NCBI RefSeq assembly: GCF_002443255.2
Contig: NW_019211454.1
Location: forward strand, 7,958,248 to 8,022,247
Reading direction: 5' to 3'
Source of the DNA: Varroa destructor
Lineage: Eukaryota; Arthropoda; Arachnida; Mesostigmata; Varroidae
Length of the DNA stretch: 64,000 nucleotides
How positions within the stretch are numbered: position 1 is the first letter of the stretch; each line of letters starts with the position of its first letter. Below are positions 13,553 through 26,600 of the stretch, piece after piece. Under the pieces are notes generated by a model, which did no database searches, was not told the origin of the DNA, and saw only the letters and a list, made by a program, of their open reading frames with translations. Position numbers and translations under genes: made by a program.

Positions 13553-15100
13553 CTGAAATCCTATAACGAATATCCGTTTGCTAGCGTTCTCGCCGCAACA
13601 ATGTTGTCGAGTAGGAGTCGTTCGCTCGTAGACATAGTAGACTGGCGATCACTACTTGCTTAGAATGTTGCTAGCAGTAAAGGCTCGATTCGACATTTTA
13701 ATGTTTGCCGTCTTGTGGTAAACCACCATCGGTCAGAGAGTATGGCCTTGTATATAATCGTTTTATGGCGCTAGATTTACTTCTTCCGGCTTAGACAGCC
13801 TACTTGTACGAGGGAAAAAGGCGACGGATATTGACTTCAAGACGCGGACTGCCATCTACGTTACTTGTTTCTGGGCTGAACTGAAGATAGGTACAGGTGG
13901 ATGCTGCGCGCGACCATCGTGATAGACAGATGTTAAGCTCGATGGTCTTATTTCGTGGATCCAATATGATGTGGTATTATTACTTGGAGATATCTGCTTT
14001 GACTTAAGCGTTGCCAACAAGGACGTCGTCTATCAAAATCATCACATAGCTAATAATTATGTACACCTTTGAATATCTTTTAGATTCGCTATGAGAAAAA
14101 ATCATTTTCAATTTCGAGAGCATGATTTTAAGTTTATTCTCAAGAACAAATGTTGAAAAAGAGTTGATCCTAGATCGTAGATTAGAGTTTTGCAAAAAAA
14201 CACACTCGCTAGGTTTTTCGAGTTGTCTACCTCATCGTATATTACCGTTTGTCGACATTTCAGTACTATTTTTGATTTCAACACGTAAAGCTAATGTGAA
14301 ATGTGCAAGCTAATATTTATGGAAAATTCAAGAAGTGCTTACACTTTTCTAACTTTTTATGTATCTTGATAATATGTGTATCGGGTTCTGAACAAGCCCT
14401 CGGAGTTCTATCCTGATGAACTCAAGATAGCACTAACAGATCCACTTCATTGATTGTGTCGTGACTTCGACGTGGGTACGACAGGAAAATTGTATTACGC
14501 TAGTTCCGCTGATGACACTAATGCGGTAAATGCTGTCTAAAAACCGGTCAGTATAAATGAAACGGTAGGCAAAAGGCTGCAGACGGTAAAGTAAGCTAGG
14601 TTCCCCTCATGGGAATTTTTGAACGTTCCCTGTTATCGAAACAGCATCAAAAGGGTCGAAAGTACAACAACAAATCCCTTCTAAAACGTTCGTTGGAGGA
14701 AACAGGAAACACAGTACGACGGAACGCCCAATTTATTTTTTTATCTTATTTATTATTTTATATGTACTATTTATACGTTATATTTATATAAGCTGACAGA
14801 ACAATTTAATACAGTTTTGATTCAGGTGACAAGTAATGGCTAAGAATATTACACGAGTTACAAAGATCAATGGTATTTCATTTTTTGCAAATGTACCCAC
14901 TTGTAAACATTAAGTGAAAAAAAAAAAAAAATGTTACTCGTGTGTTTGTCTGTTATCTATAGGTTACATTTCAGAGCGTCCATCTTGTTTGTATTTTGTG
15001 AGGGCTTTGAAATGAGTGTGCGTCCGCATCTTTATCATTAAGACGAATAAGGATCCCTGATAATAATACGAGTAATTATGTCCAGTGAGTTACAGATCGA
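13553..15100. other. Intergenic spacer
   Basis: AT-rich sequence with stop codons in all frames, a short A run near 14920 and no splice-bounded open stretch. It probably holds the upstream region of the PEP-synthase-like gene, but I see no clear core promoter. Confidence 0.5.
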
Positions 15101-16570
15101 TGTTAATTTTCTTCTTTTAGACCTCCCTCTGAGGGTTCGCCCTCGTAGCTGGCACGTTTCGGTCTACCAGTTAGGGAAAATACATATCCAGTGCCACCAT
15201 CGTAATAGAAAATGTTTTTCAAGCTAGCCATTTCTTGAAAGTATCTTTCCCTATATGAGGCATTGTTTCGTCTAAGTTTAATTGTGAACTGTACTTTTGA
15301 GCTGCGATAGTAGCTTGAAGATCATACAAGTTTCCCTTCTGGCTCGTTTTGGTTTGAGGATTATGTGCTCACAACAGAACGCTATAATTTAGCTGTGGGC
15401 TTGCAGAGAAAAGCCCCGATCGACAGCGTTACGTACAGAGAATAAATGCTGGCCCATTTCTGGTATGAAGACATTTTTGATACCTCTCTGTCGTTGGCTG
15501 AGATGAGTAACGTGACAAAGTTTATGTCTGGGATCCGTAGTTGTTTACACGCGCTGCCTCACGCTTCGGTGTCCAGTCGCTAACTGGACGGTAGACTGAA
15601 GCTTTGAATTCACAATATTGTGGGCACAGCCAGCGTAGACAACTTGTCGCATATGACCATTTCGAACTCTGTGCTTTTTTGGGAAGATAGCAGGTTGTCA
15701 TTCGTTTGTGTTCGTTATTGTGGCTTTGGCCAGGTCCTTGACTTTATTGTTGCTGCTGCTGCTGCTGCTGCTGCTGGCGTTGTTATTATCCAAGTCTTCG
15801 CTGCGATAAAACGCATTAATATTTCCTGTACCCGCCTTCTCCATAATCGTGCTACACTATCCCCAGCTGTAGCGATGAGAACAGAGCTTCCTGCTTGTAT
15901 TGTTGTATATTACTTTGTGTTGACGTGCAACGCTACTTAATCATAGATCATTCTGCTCTTCTGAGGTTAGTTCTGTTGTTGCCTGGTAACTGCATTCTGG
16001 TAAGTAGCGTCTCGTTAAGTTTTAACTTCTCCTTCCTTAGCTAACTCCTTCAGATATAATCTGGGTTTGTAGTGTACCTATAATTTTGCTTGTCTATGTA
16101 CTTCAAGACTGCTTGAATGCGTCCCAGCTCAAGGGTAATACCTTCAGCAATTGGCAGAAAATCAAATCGCAATTCTGTTTGACCTGCATCCCATCTTGTT
16201 GATAGAGTAAACTGGTTTATATTCTGGGTGGACTGAGCAAATTTCAATGATACAGACGACTTACCTGACAAATCATTGTGGGAGTGGATATCTAGTTAAG
16301 TCTTTTCGGTATGAGGTCCCAAATTTAAGGTGTGTCTATTAAGCTGAGGTGAAAGTAGGGTGATAAATAGACCTGGGTGTATTGAGTTCACAAGCATAAG
16401 TAATGCTGCTTTTCCGTCTGCGTCGTATTGTTCTGGCTATTTTTGTTGAGCTACAGTGAGAGTTTCAGGTTCTTCAAAAGTTATCAGTGTCACGGTCCAC
16501 GCGTACGGTCCTCCGCGGAGGATTTCTGACAGCATAATACCTGATATACAAATATGTCCGTTTTGTTATA
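15100..16570 (-). mobile_element. Decayed Ty1/copia-type LTR retrotransposon fragment (gag to pre-integrase)
   Basis: Reading the minus strand from 16570 down gives a gag-like stretch. It has EEPETLTVAQQ, then an in-frame stop, then EQYDADGKAALLMLVNSIHP near 16370-16460, and a second block near 16050-16270 with AEGITLELGRIQAVLKYID. Further down, near 15430-15492, is NVFIPEMGQHLFSVRNAVDR, a good match to the GAG-pre-integrase pattern of copia elements (a VPxxxxNLxSVxxxxxxG motif). An ORF with a Ser run and NNKVKDLAK lies between them, near 15690-15850. Frames change and stops interrupt, and no LTRs were seen, so this is an inactive relic. Ends are approximate. Confidence 0.6.
15749..15776 (+). 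repeat. (GCT)n trinucleotide microsatellite
   Basis: About eight to nine GCT units in a row. On the minus strand they read as a short Ser run inside the retrotransposon relic. Confidence 0.9.
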
Positions 16571-18058
16571 ATTGCGCCAATTGACTAGAATAACTCAGTC
16601 AGTGATTTCGGCTTCGAAGTCATTCTTTCACAGTGCAGATTAGGGGATTCTTACCTAAATGACAATTGTTACCTGTAATGGCCTAGCATTCAGCTAGAGG
16701 TTCTTTGCCAGCCATGCTAAATAACGAATACTGAATATTCTAATCCTGTTTAGCTCGTAATGACTCGTAGAAAGGTTGGAGACGATAGAGCTAAACATCT
16801 GCTAAAAAGAGTGCCTTGAGACCCTCTCTGCACGCCACCTAAAAAGATCGTAAGTGCCAGTAAAGATGCTTTAAGTATACAGCGATCAGGCCAAGCAAAA
16901 GTAAAACATCCATTTATTACTTTTTCTTCTTATTATTATGAAAAGTAATATCAAATAATATGAATATATTGAAAGCTCTTCGTACCTGTTGCAATAAATC
17001 CATTAAAATATTTAACCTAAGATAGAATCAGTTATCACATCTTCAGTTTAGTAGTTACCATAAGATAAATGCTTAAACCTTATTCCTGATTAAAAAGTGT
17101 TACTTGGTCTTTTATTAGCTAACAGATAAATAGCATACTTTTAGCCGATTCATCAGAGTCACCAGTCTTCGCTAAAATGGGACAGCTCACTTTATTACAT
17201 ACTGCCCTTTTAATCTACGTATCACAAACTAGTTAAGGCAAACAAACATTAGATCTGTAAAATATTGTTTTTCATGAATAACCAATCGTTTCCTTTTTCC
17301 CAAGTTGGAACTTCAGCACAAGTCTTCTGGATTAGTGTTTATGACATGTGCAGAAAATCGCGTAGGTTATGCTCACGGGCCGTGGTTATAACAGTTTCTT
17401 CACACACGAAAAAACAGGTTTTTTTTTTTTTTATACTCCTGGAAACATTTGATATGTAACAGCATAATACTTTTTCGCAAAACTACATTCTCAGTAGAAC
17501 TCATCCAATATTATAACGCAGTGCATCAACAACATTACTCAATCTACGTAGTTATTTGTCGAACTTTCCTCCGGGTAAAGTTATCTTCTTACTGGCAAAA
17601 ACACTTGTGACGCGTCAGTTGATTGAGTCGTTAACCAGCTGTAAATTAGAACTTCAGTAAAAGTCTTCTAGCATAGATCTTCAACTTGCGTCAGTAATTC
17701 TCATTAACTCTCCACGAGTGATTCGCATGGTCTTGCATGCCGTCGAAAGGTGAGTGTATTTTTCTGAACTAACTGTGCTTCAGGCCTGACCTTTGCTTAC
17801 TTCATCATGCCGAGGGGCGAGGGGTCCTCGTTTTTGTTTCAATTGGCCTATAAGGTGTAAGTGCTTTAAATGAATATGCCTAAAGTACAATGTATTAACG
17901 AACTAGGCTAAAATATTATTACCTAATAAAATTGTAATAATAACAATTAAGCTTAGTCGATTGTAGCAAAAACTTATTACAAATATACTACACGATCATG
18001 CCTGTAGTAACAAAGTGAATAGAGTCGCAATCACTGAAAGGTAGCTTCATAGTAATAA
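16571..18058. other. Spacer downstream of CD36-like gene A
   Basis: AT-rich, with a T run at 17418-17430 and no convincing exon. It should contain the 3' untranslated region and poly(A) site of gene A on the minus strand, but I could not point to a clear signal. Confidence 0.45.
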
Positions 18059-21000
18059 CTACGATCGAGTTTTTTTTTCGTTACCATTACGAATGTCAGT
18101 AAGCGATTCTATTGAAGCAAAGGATTTAAACGCATGAAGCCCGCTTAATCCGTTTAATACCCCCCGCATAACGTTGGACGTGATTTTGGTCATGCGATTT
18201 ATGTTGTTAGATTCTGCATATGTTCGGCCGTTGTAAATGGACTGGTGGGCTTCCATCTAACGAAAACACTCTTCTGCAAATACTACGACGTCGTTGTGTG
18301 TCCCGTCCTTTTGTTTGCGGCCTGTATAAAAAATTGCACGACCTGCTCTGATATTTATTTCTGATGTAAAATCTATGCATAGGTAATCTAATTAAGCGTG
18401 TCTTATTTGGCACAACAAATTGTGCGCAGTCACAACACCTATACAACGTGACTTTGGCCTATGAGGCTAGAAAGGCCGAGAAAGGAGGTTCATTGCATCG
18501 TGTAGTCGAGTGCGATCAGGCAACTTTCACTAATCTAAGACTAATCGAGTCTTAGCATCTCAGTCTAATCTTATCAGACTCGTTAAAGCCGAGTGAAGTA
18601 AAGACTTTGATTTGAAACTTAGGGGCATCTGAGGCGTTCAAGGGTCGAGAACGGCCGTCGACTGACATTATTTCGTTTTCGAAGAGAACATCTGAAGTAA
18701 CGCTTGGCGGCGCTATTGAAGTAATTATTTCAGTTCAAGTACGGTTGTATTATACCCTACTACGACTCTACCTTGCGGTCAGTAACGTAGAAGGCGAATG
18801 CTACAATGACAGAAAAAGCGATCAACATATAACCCAAAGTAAATAATACGTATTCAAAGATCAGCGTCGGGTAGACGGCTTCGTTGTAGACGATGTCACA
18901 TAGCGTCTTCCGGTCTTCATCTAGAATGGCCTAAGAAAGCGATAGGACATAGGAAACGGGCATATTACTTTACAGAAAGTATCGGCGACAGTTAACTAAG
19001 ACCGTAACCTCTATTGCGATTCGTGGAAGATGACAGCGCTACATGCTTAAATCTTTTTCTAAACGAATTATCTAGATGGAAAAAATAGAATAGAAAAGCC
19101 TAAATAAATCTAATTCAATATACTATAAGTCGCAAAAGGTATTTCCACAAATAGGGAACAATTTTCAGACGAAGTCCAAGTGACACATATACGAAATAAT
19201 TGCGTGGTTACGAGACTGGGTGCGTACACCTAACGGCCTACGTAACAATGTCTAGGGCGATTCCGAGGCCGCATATTGTGTGAAGCACTCCGAACGGAAG
19301 GTCGGCGAAGAACAGAAAATAATCAAATTCCCATTTAATAATTCCCGACCCGTATGTCGAAAATTGTGGTGCACAGTGAAAAAATGACTAGTTTGGATAG
19401 TTCAACTTACTGTCTCCTGCCAGAAGACAGGGTAAGTTACTGTAAGGCCATCTGATGGCTTTAAAGGATTTGCTGTAACGTTCGTTTGCACACAAACTTT
19501 GATATCTGTCGTGGCTATCACAGCCACCCAATGGCTGCGACAAAAACAAAAAAGCAGACAGACAAAAATCGATAAAGAAAATAATCAATCTAGAGCCCGT
19601 TTATCATCTGGGTTCGATTAGATAATTGGCGCGAATTCATAAGAAATCGTTTATGAAATTTCCGATTAAATCAACTAGTCATTGGTAATTTTGGAAAGGG
19701 CTGAAACATTTTTGAGCAAATATTGCGATACCTTTATGCCGATCGCTTTGCGTGACAAACAATGGTGCCTGTGGGAGAGCAGAACTACCTGGTGCTCAAA
19801 ACAATTCGACCTGTAGCCCTTTGTTGGATTATCAGGCAACATCTATTTCAACCCCATATTTCTTACGGAGTTGTTGTTCCTATGTGATAATACGCTAAAC
19901 TCTACTGAGTTGTAGGTCTTTCAGCTTCAGTAACTGAACATGGCGTAAGCCGCAGAATTGAAACTGGGCTTGTCGTCCGTTAGCATGTTACGAAGTTATC
20001 AACAACTCGACTAATTGCTATGGTACATCTCTGAGCCCGAGACACTTCAGCTCATGGAGCTCGGGCAGCATAAGCTTAGATGCTTTGTCATTCTTCTTCA
20101 TTTTCGAGAGGTCTAGTGTTGCCGTTCTACTGTTTGTATACCACTGAGTTGTAGCGAGTTAACGGTGCGTTCTACAAAATGATCTGTTAGCTCAAAAATA
20201 TTGGTTTGCGAACAAGTCTCACGAAAGCGTGTAGCGAGAAATCGTGTTTCTTTGGATCCTTTGATCTCCTTTGCAGAAGTGGGGCAGACTGAGCTGGGTC
20301 GGTAGGCCAAAGTGACATGCAGATGCATCAAAGGTTCCCTTCATGCCAGGTCTTTTTTCGTAACAACTACATTCAAAAAGCGGAAAACCAGGCCAGAAAA
20401 GATACCACATAATTCATTTAATAATGCGTACTGAATACATCCTACCTAGACGCTATTGTGGTTTAGGCCAAACATGAGCACAAAATCAATGTTCATTGTC
20501 AGCAATGTGGCGTACCGTTTGCTTCAGCGCATTAAAAGCCAATGACGTACTCATCTATCCAAAGTCGTATTTCCTGTTGCGCTAAAAATAACATCGCCTG
20601 ATGAAAACACAGAAGAAGTTACGCCTCGAACTGTTTCACTTCCGTTCAAATAAAGCGTCACGGACGGCAAAACATTGGATTGAAGATATCAACAGAGCTT
20701 AGCGAGTCATCAAAAGGCGGATACACTTCACCATCTGAAGCAGAAAGTTAAAAGCCAGAACACAGACATGCCGGGGGGTGAAATCTCGAATTTTTTATTT
20801 TCCAACTAGGAAGTTTCCTTTATCTTCCCATGAGCCGCAACATATGGGCGTCAAATATATCCCAAACCGCATGATTTTCGTAGTGATCCCTACTTATCCC
20901 TACTTATTATACGATCAAGAACTGCCCCTTCGAACCATGGGGCCGACATAGACTAGGCAACGCATCTACACGGCGACCGACAACTAATTAAACAATTTAA

Positions 21001-23297
21001 ACACTTGGACTAGAGCAAGTAAGGGCCGATCCGTAGCTCAAAAGCCAAGCGAACAATATTGAAAATACAATAGATAGTAACTAATCCAATAGACATATCA
21101 TTCGATACAGGTATCGCTTGCCGCGTAGGAAATCGTTGAAACACCACAGATCAGAAGATCTTTCCTACCTAAAGCTATGGCCACGTTGGACACGGTTAAT
21201 ATTAATCGAGGCAGTAACTTAATAGTCTATAATAAATAAGGAGTAAAAGGCGAGCCTCAGATATATTCAATATGCCGTTTAGCAGTCGCTGCTATTCACA
21301 GAGTAAACTTTACCCCAAGCAAGCGCGCGATGAGGCTCAAAAGCCAATCAGGAAGTCCATATATTTCTTCAGCTCAGTCGCAGTTGAAACGGGCCAACAT
21401 TGTTACAAGACCCGCAGTCTTAACGCCTCTTTCACATTCAATGCCAGACGCCGCTACACTATCGTACGTAATACTTGGCATGGCGTTATCTGTTTGAGCT
21501 ATATCTGGTTTATAGGGATCAATTCTGGTTGTTTTTCTACCTATAGAATTGGGTAGAAGTTCCGCATGTTACAGGTGAACACTAGGTATGTATTCAACTT
21601 ACTTGTGCCACTATACTGGTTACATGGCCGGTCATAATAAGAAATAGTACTGTAAAAGAAGATACATCTTATCAATATAAAGCTTTCTCGAACTTAAAAA
21701 TAACCTATATGATTGGATAAATGTAATGTTTTCGAATCAGGAATGAGTTATTCGATCTTCAGCAATATTAGGTAAAATTTTGCCTGTTACGGACGTGCGG
21801 TTCGCGAGTGATGTGATCATACTGATCTTGCTGGCATGTCCGAAAGCCCTCGAGAATGCAGTATATGAGCCGTTGTTTGAGGCGTTTCCCCCCAGCAAAA
21901 ATCCAACCTTTCCATTGATCATGGGCAGTTCTGGTTGAATGATTTTTCCTATCTTTGCCCAGAAATGGCAATAACTGAAAATCGAACAAGAATTAGGATT
22001 GTTTATTATGTGACCTTTATACTCTATTTGAAAAAGAGAATGTTTTCTGATTTGAATCTCAATGAGTTATACTTCGAATCTGTTCATCGATCTATCTTCA
22101 TATGCAAAAAGACGTTCGAGGGGAAAACTTTTGATTATCGCTTGCTCTGATTGGAGCCTGCAGCTATCTGATAAGGCCGAGCTACTAAAAATCTAAGGTT
22201 TTTCGTACAGTGCCGAAACACCTCCCTGATTAGCTTGCAGAATTTCTTATTTCTACTTTATTAAGCAGTTATTATCAAAATATCTGGTAATACAACAGTG
22301 TCAAAATAGGTGTGTTCAAAGGACGTATCATTAAGCAACGCTGCGGTATATCAGAAAAACATGTTTTTGGAGATACTAGATGGAGGCGTATATGTTATTT
22401 GCTGTTTTGCAAATTAGTTTAATTCCAATTCTATAAAATACGCACGTAACTTTCTCACCTCGGCCTGCAGCGGATTCACTCGGAAACTAACGATAAATGT
22501 ATGGGAGACATATTTCTTCTTGTAAACGTCACTTCAACTTACCCATCATAGAGGAGCTCTCGGACTTTATATTTGCACAAAATTGAGCGCCACTGTATGA
22601 TTAGTTTCGCTAACAGCTGCAATTTTTTTGGCAACTCATCGATCATTTGAATGACACTCGCTACCACGATATCGACTGTGACAATCTCACTGTCGAGAGT
22701 GCCGTTTGACAATTCCGGTGCAAAGTAAAGCGTGTGACTCTCATCAAACAATAGTTGGTCTCCTCCCCAGCTCATGTCCTTTGCCCATATAGTGCCGCGG
22801 CGGCACAACCAAATGTAGAGGAAATACCGGCCGCGCAGCGACACGCACAGATAAAAGATTCGAAGAGTGTCTCGCATGGAGATCACAAAAACGCAGAAGT
22901 TGATTTTTATAAAAAAAAAAAAAAAAAAAAATTTAATATAATCTTGTTAGGCACATACAATAATCGAAGCAAAATGGAAGAAAAAAAACACTTAATTTAG
23001 AGATGTCTTCCATGTTATCTAGAATGAGCGATCAAGATATTTTAAGGGGCTACATACCGGAACACGTACGGCCCACGTTCTTCGACAATAGGGCGGTCGC
23101 CTTTCAGGAACTGCTCGGCATTGGTAGTATTGAACATACAAACCTTCTGCATAAGAGGCATGGGCAGTTTTCTGAAAAGCTCGAGAGTATTTCCGCCAGG
23201 CACGAGAAGTAGTGGCTATAATTCGGACCAACTGTGGCACAAAACGTTCGAGTACGAGGCATCCACAGGCCATAAGTAACAGCAGGGTGAAGACGAC
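18059..23297 (-). pseudogene. CD36/SCARB-family receptor gene A, apparently decayed
   Basis: Exons recognised, 5' to 3': 23058-23297 (membrane segment, then MFNTTNAEQFLKGDRPIVEE), about 22543-22765 (YFAPELSNGTLDSEIVT ... VRELLYDG), 21791-21974 (GYCHFWAKIGKI ... GKVGFLLGGNAS), 20555-20734 (GEVYPPFDDS ... CRP), about 20200-20366 (GTFDASACHFGLPTQLSLPH), 19411-19534 (VCVQTNVTANPLKPSDG), 18772-18930 (C-terminal membrane segment GYMLIAFSVIVAFAFYV), 18059-18256 (66-residue cytoplasmic tail, stop at 18059). The order matches the CD36 fold: two membrane passes with an extracellular loop. Damage includes a frame change in the first exon, a one-base deficit in 20555-20734 with a GT to AT donor, a frame change with a stop in the next exon, and no AG where exon 2 should begin. 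The 3' exons are intact and in phase, so decay may be recent. Confidence 0.85.
22911..22932 (+). repeat. Poly(A) tract of about 20 bases
   Basis: An almost pure A run (T on the minus strand) in the first intron of gene A, between exons 1 and 2. It may act as pyrimidine-rich sequence on the minus strand. Confidence 0.8.
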
Positions 23298-23541
23298 CTG
23301 AAGGTCAAACAAAAGAACCAGACAATTAAACTGTCGTGAAATAAAGAAGGCGCAATTATCTGATGACGCGTAATTATAGACCGCCAATGGATTATGAATT
23401 TTTTAAAAAAGCAAGCGACCGTATAGACGAAAATTATTAAGTCCTGCGATGTAATACTTCTGCCGCAATGACACAAGCAGTAAATACGTTAAAAAAAATC
23501 TTGTACCTTATTAAAAACAATTGTCATATTTGAAATCTGTT

Positions 23542-23548
<7 letters not shown>

Positions 23549-23589
<41 letters not shown>

Positions 23590-23621
23590 TTATTTATATA
23601 TATATATATATATGTATATAT
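23549..23621 (+). repeat. (TA)n microsatellite with TTTA interruptions
   Basis: Over 70 bases of almost pure alternating TA, interrupted by three TTTA units, upstream of gene A. Confidence 0.9.
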
Positions 23622-26600
23622 AATTATGTTTTCTAAAATAGCACATCGGGTTTGCAATAGAAACACGAAAAGGGCATGTTTTGGAGAAATTGGTGCGGTG
23701 GCCTACGTATCATCCTAAGTGACTAGATTCCATAAGCTAGTATTGGATGAGCCTATTAAATACCTATTAAAATTCATAATAATAACTCAGGCCGGTAAGT
23801 GGATATTTGTAGTGTCTCTATATGTGAATAGAGTTTCAACTGAAACTATTCAACAGATGTTAAAGCATCAATCTGATTGTAATACACGAAAACTCATTGC
23901 TGTTAACGTTACATTGATGTAAACGTCTGTTCTCCGGGATAAACTTGATTGAAAGTTAATATGTGTATGTAATAAGTGACAGTTTATACTTTGAGTTGAT
24001 TAAACTCTGTCTCGCAAAACTTATACCGCCTGGTAATTACAAACAGACAGTTGGAATCCAACCAACGACTTCGTAGTAAATGTCAATGCTTCAATGTTTT
24101 TGTGTGTTATTATCATCGTGATTACAAACGACACAAATATATCGATGTACACGCATACGGGCTCGTGTTAATCGAAACCAAAGAGAGATTAGCTGGCTTT
24201 TGCATTCGCTAACTTCATACCTGAACCTCTTTTTTGGATATTCCTAGATATTGATTCAACTATTGCCTTGAGGTAGTTCGACAAGTATAGAGGGTTAAAT
24301 CACTTGATTTGCTAAAATAACTTTCACATATGGCACCAGCACGGCGGGGTCTGTATTATGTGGGCCGACTGCAAGGTTCAGCCCCGACGTCTGGGCTTCA
24401 TTCTGCAAAGAAACCTAACCAACATTAAATTTTATTTAAATCGCAAGCATTGTAAAAACTGTCAGGTTCAACTGGACGCGGGTAACGGGTTTCTAATCTA
24501 AAACGTTGTTCTTCGAGCTGCATTGGTTATGGCAAAAATGACGACGTACCGTCATTGAAACATGCAGAAGTGGGCTAAAAAGAACACAGAATCTATGCGA
24601 CTTTATGATAAAGTTTACGTTACATTGATAGTTGTCCGTAGATCCATAAACAAGACGATACGCGTTTTTCTACTATCTTTCTTAGCTGTCTTTGTGTTCA
24701 TTGACGTTAGTGTACCACGACTAAAACGATATTTTGTATAGGAAACAACTAAAAACAAGTGCATACGACACATTACCCTTTTGCGTAATAGCAATCACTG
24801 ATGGAATCAGAATATAATAGATGATGTAGAACGCAGCTACAGGCAGGTAATTAAACTTACCCTAGTAGAACTTCGTTAATTGGATCGAACTGCTAACCTC
24901 AATTTCTTTTCTTTTCAATAAATAGAAAAGTGTATGACTAAATTAAGTAGGTCAGATTCGAACAGCTGATTTGTGAGAGTCAGCTGTTTCTCTTCGTTAC
25001 TTCGATTGGCGTAAGCAGACTTCCTATTCCGGCTTTCAGTTTATCGAAGAACCATTTGCTCGCAATATGAGGACGTGATGTTGGCATGAGAACGTACACG
25101 CTACCTTCTTAAGAGGAACACAGTCGATCACGATAATAATTCGATTCGTTTTAGTCATATTGTAGATCCTTGGAGTTTCGACTCTGACATTTGACTTTAC
25201 GTACTAATTTTCCGTATCGTAAAATACATGTTTGCCGTCCAATGTAAAACGTTCTGTTCTTTTGTTCACTGAAGTTGCTCGTCTCTCCCGAGCCACCATT
25301 CGAGGTCTATCCTCATCAAAACCTGTGAGAAATCTATAAAACATCTCAAGTTTACTTTATTGCAGTCTTACCATATGTTCGTCATACTTTTATTGAGCGC
25401 ACCACATATTTGAATTTCGCTGACGCCATTCACAGTTTCGTATATACAGTTCTAACGGTTGGAGGTTTTTCGCTCGTTAACCATTATTATGCACAAGGTA
25501 ATATCGAAGCCGCTGGCGATTAGCGAGCTGGATCTCGTTCCAACATAGTGTTGTGCAAAAGTTACGTTTTACGGTAGCTGTACTGTACCCCTCTCTGCTA
25601 ATTCTACGACCCACTCACCAATTCCATCCATTGTGTCCAATAATGTACTATACCCGTATAGGAAAAGATTTATAAAAGGTCATGGAGCTATCGTCGTGAC
25701 AGCTCCCCCAAAGCGTTTATCCTTCACGGAAGCCCATCGAACAGCGGCTATAATAAAAGGATTGAGTTCACATTGTTTTATGATCTTTGCTGCAACAACG
25801 ATAATTATATTACTTGGAAGTATAGTAATTAGAGAACACTCAAATAGTCCGCTGTCGTTGTATTAATTCGTTTTACAAAAAAACGTTCGCCTTTTACGTT
25901 CCGTTAGGCTTAACATCTCGAACTGCCGTTAAGCATTGCCATTCATCAGAGCTTGTTTTCGACGTAGCACGTTCCATTACCAAACTAAGTGTTTGTATCT
26001 TTTTACTAAGTTTCAGTTAGATTGCTATGATAATAATCGGCTGGCTCCTTTTAACACGAAACACGGAGTGGCTATCTATGCCCTGTTTCCAAGCCCCCGT
26101 TTTCTTAGCTCATATCGTATCGTTAAATTCGCTGGACACACACGTTACCATTATACCATCCCGAGATCTACTCCTCGTTACTGCTTATACTGTCATTGGT
26201 ATGACCTCGACTATTGGCGTTTGTACCGCACAAGTCGAGAAAATCGGATCTGTTCTAGCTTGGACACTGATCTTGTCGGTGACAAAATATCTCAACAACG
26301 ATCTCTTTTTCTTTCAACGAATCTTTTTCTATATGCATCGTCGTCATGACGATAACTGCTACAAGATCTAGTGTTATGGGAATGGTAAACCGAGGTTTGT
26401 ACCCCACACCCTGTTCGTGTTGCAGTTTTGTGCAGACGACGACCGAGTATTTCGATCAGACATAGAGATAGGGTTCAGATTTATGCCGCTCGCGCGCACG
26501 ACGCATACAGCCACAAGGAAATTTATAACATACACTCCTTCAAAACGGCTCACACAACGGTTGCTCGGAAGGCAGCGATTCCGTGCTACCGCTAGCCGCT

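Noticed and set aside
25633..25866. 77-codon ORF with a hydrophobic segment
   Set aside because: Plausible membrane segment but no start context, splice partner or similarity; kept only as a note.
25936..26371. Overlapping plus-strand ORFs of 137 and 114 codons
   Set aside because: Two frames are open at once, no splice sites or motifs were found, and the composition looks random despite hydrophobic runs.
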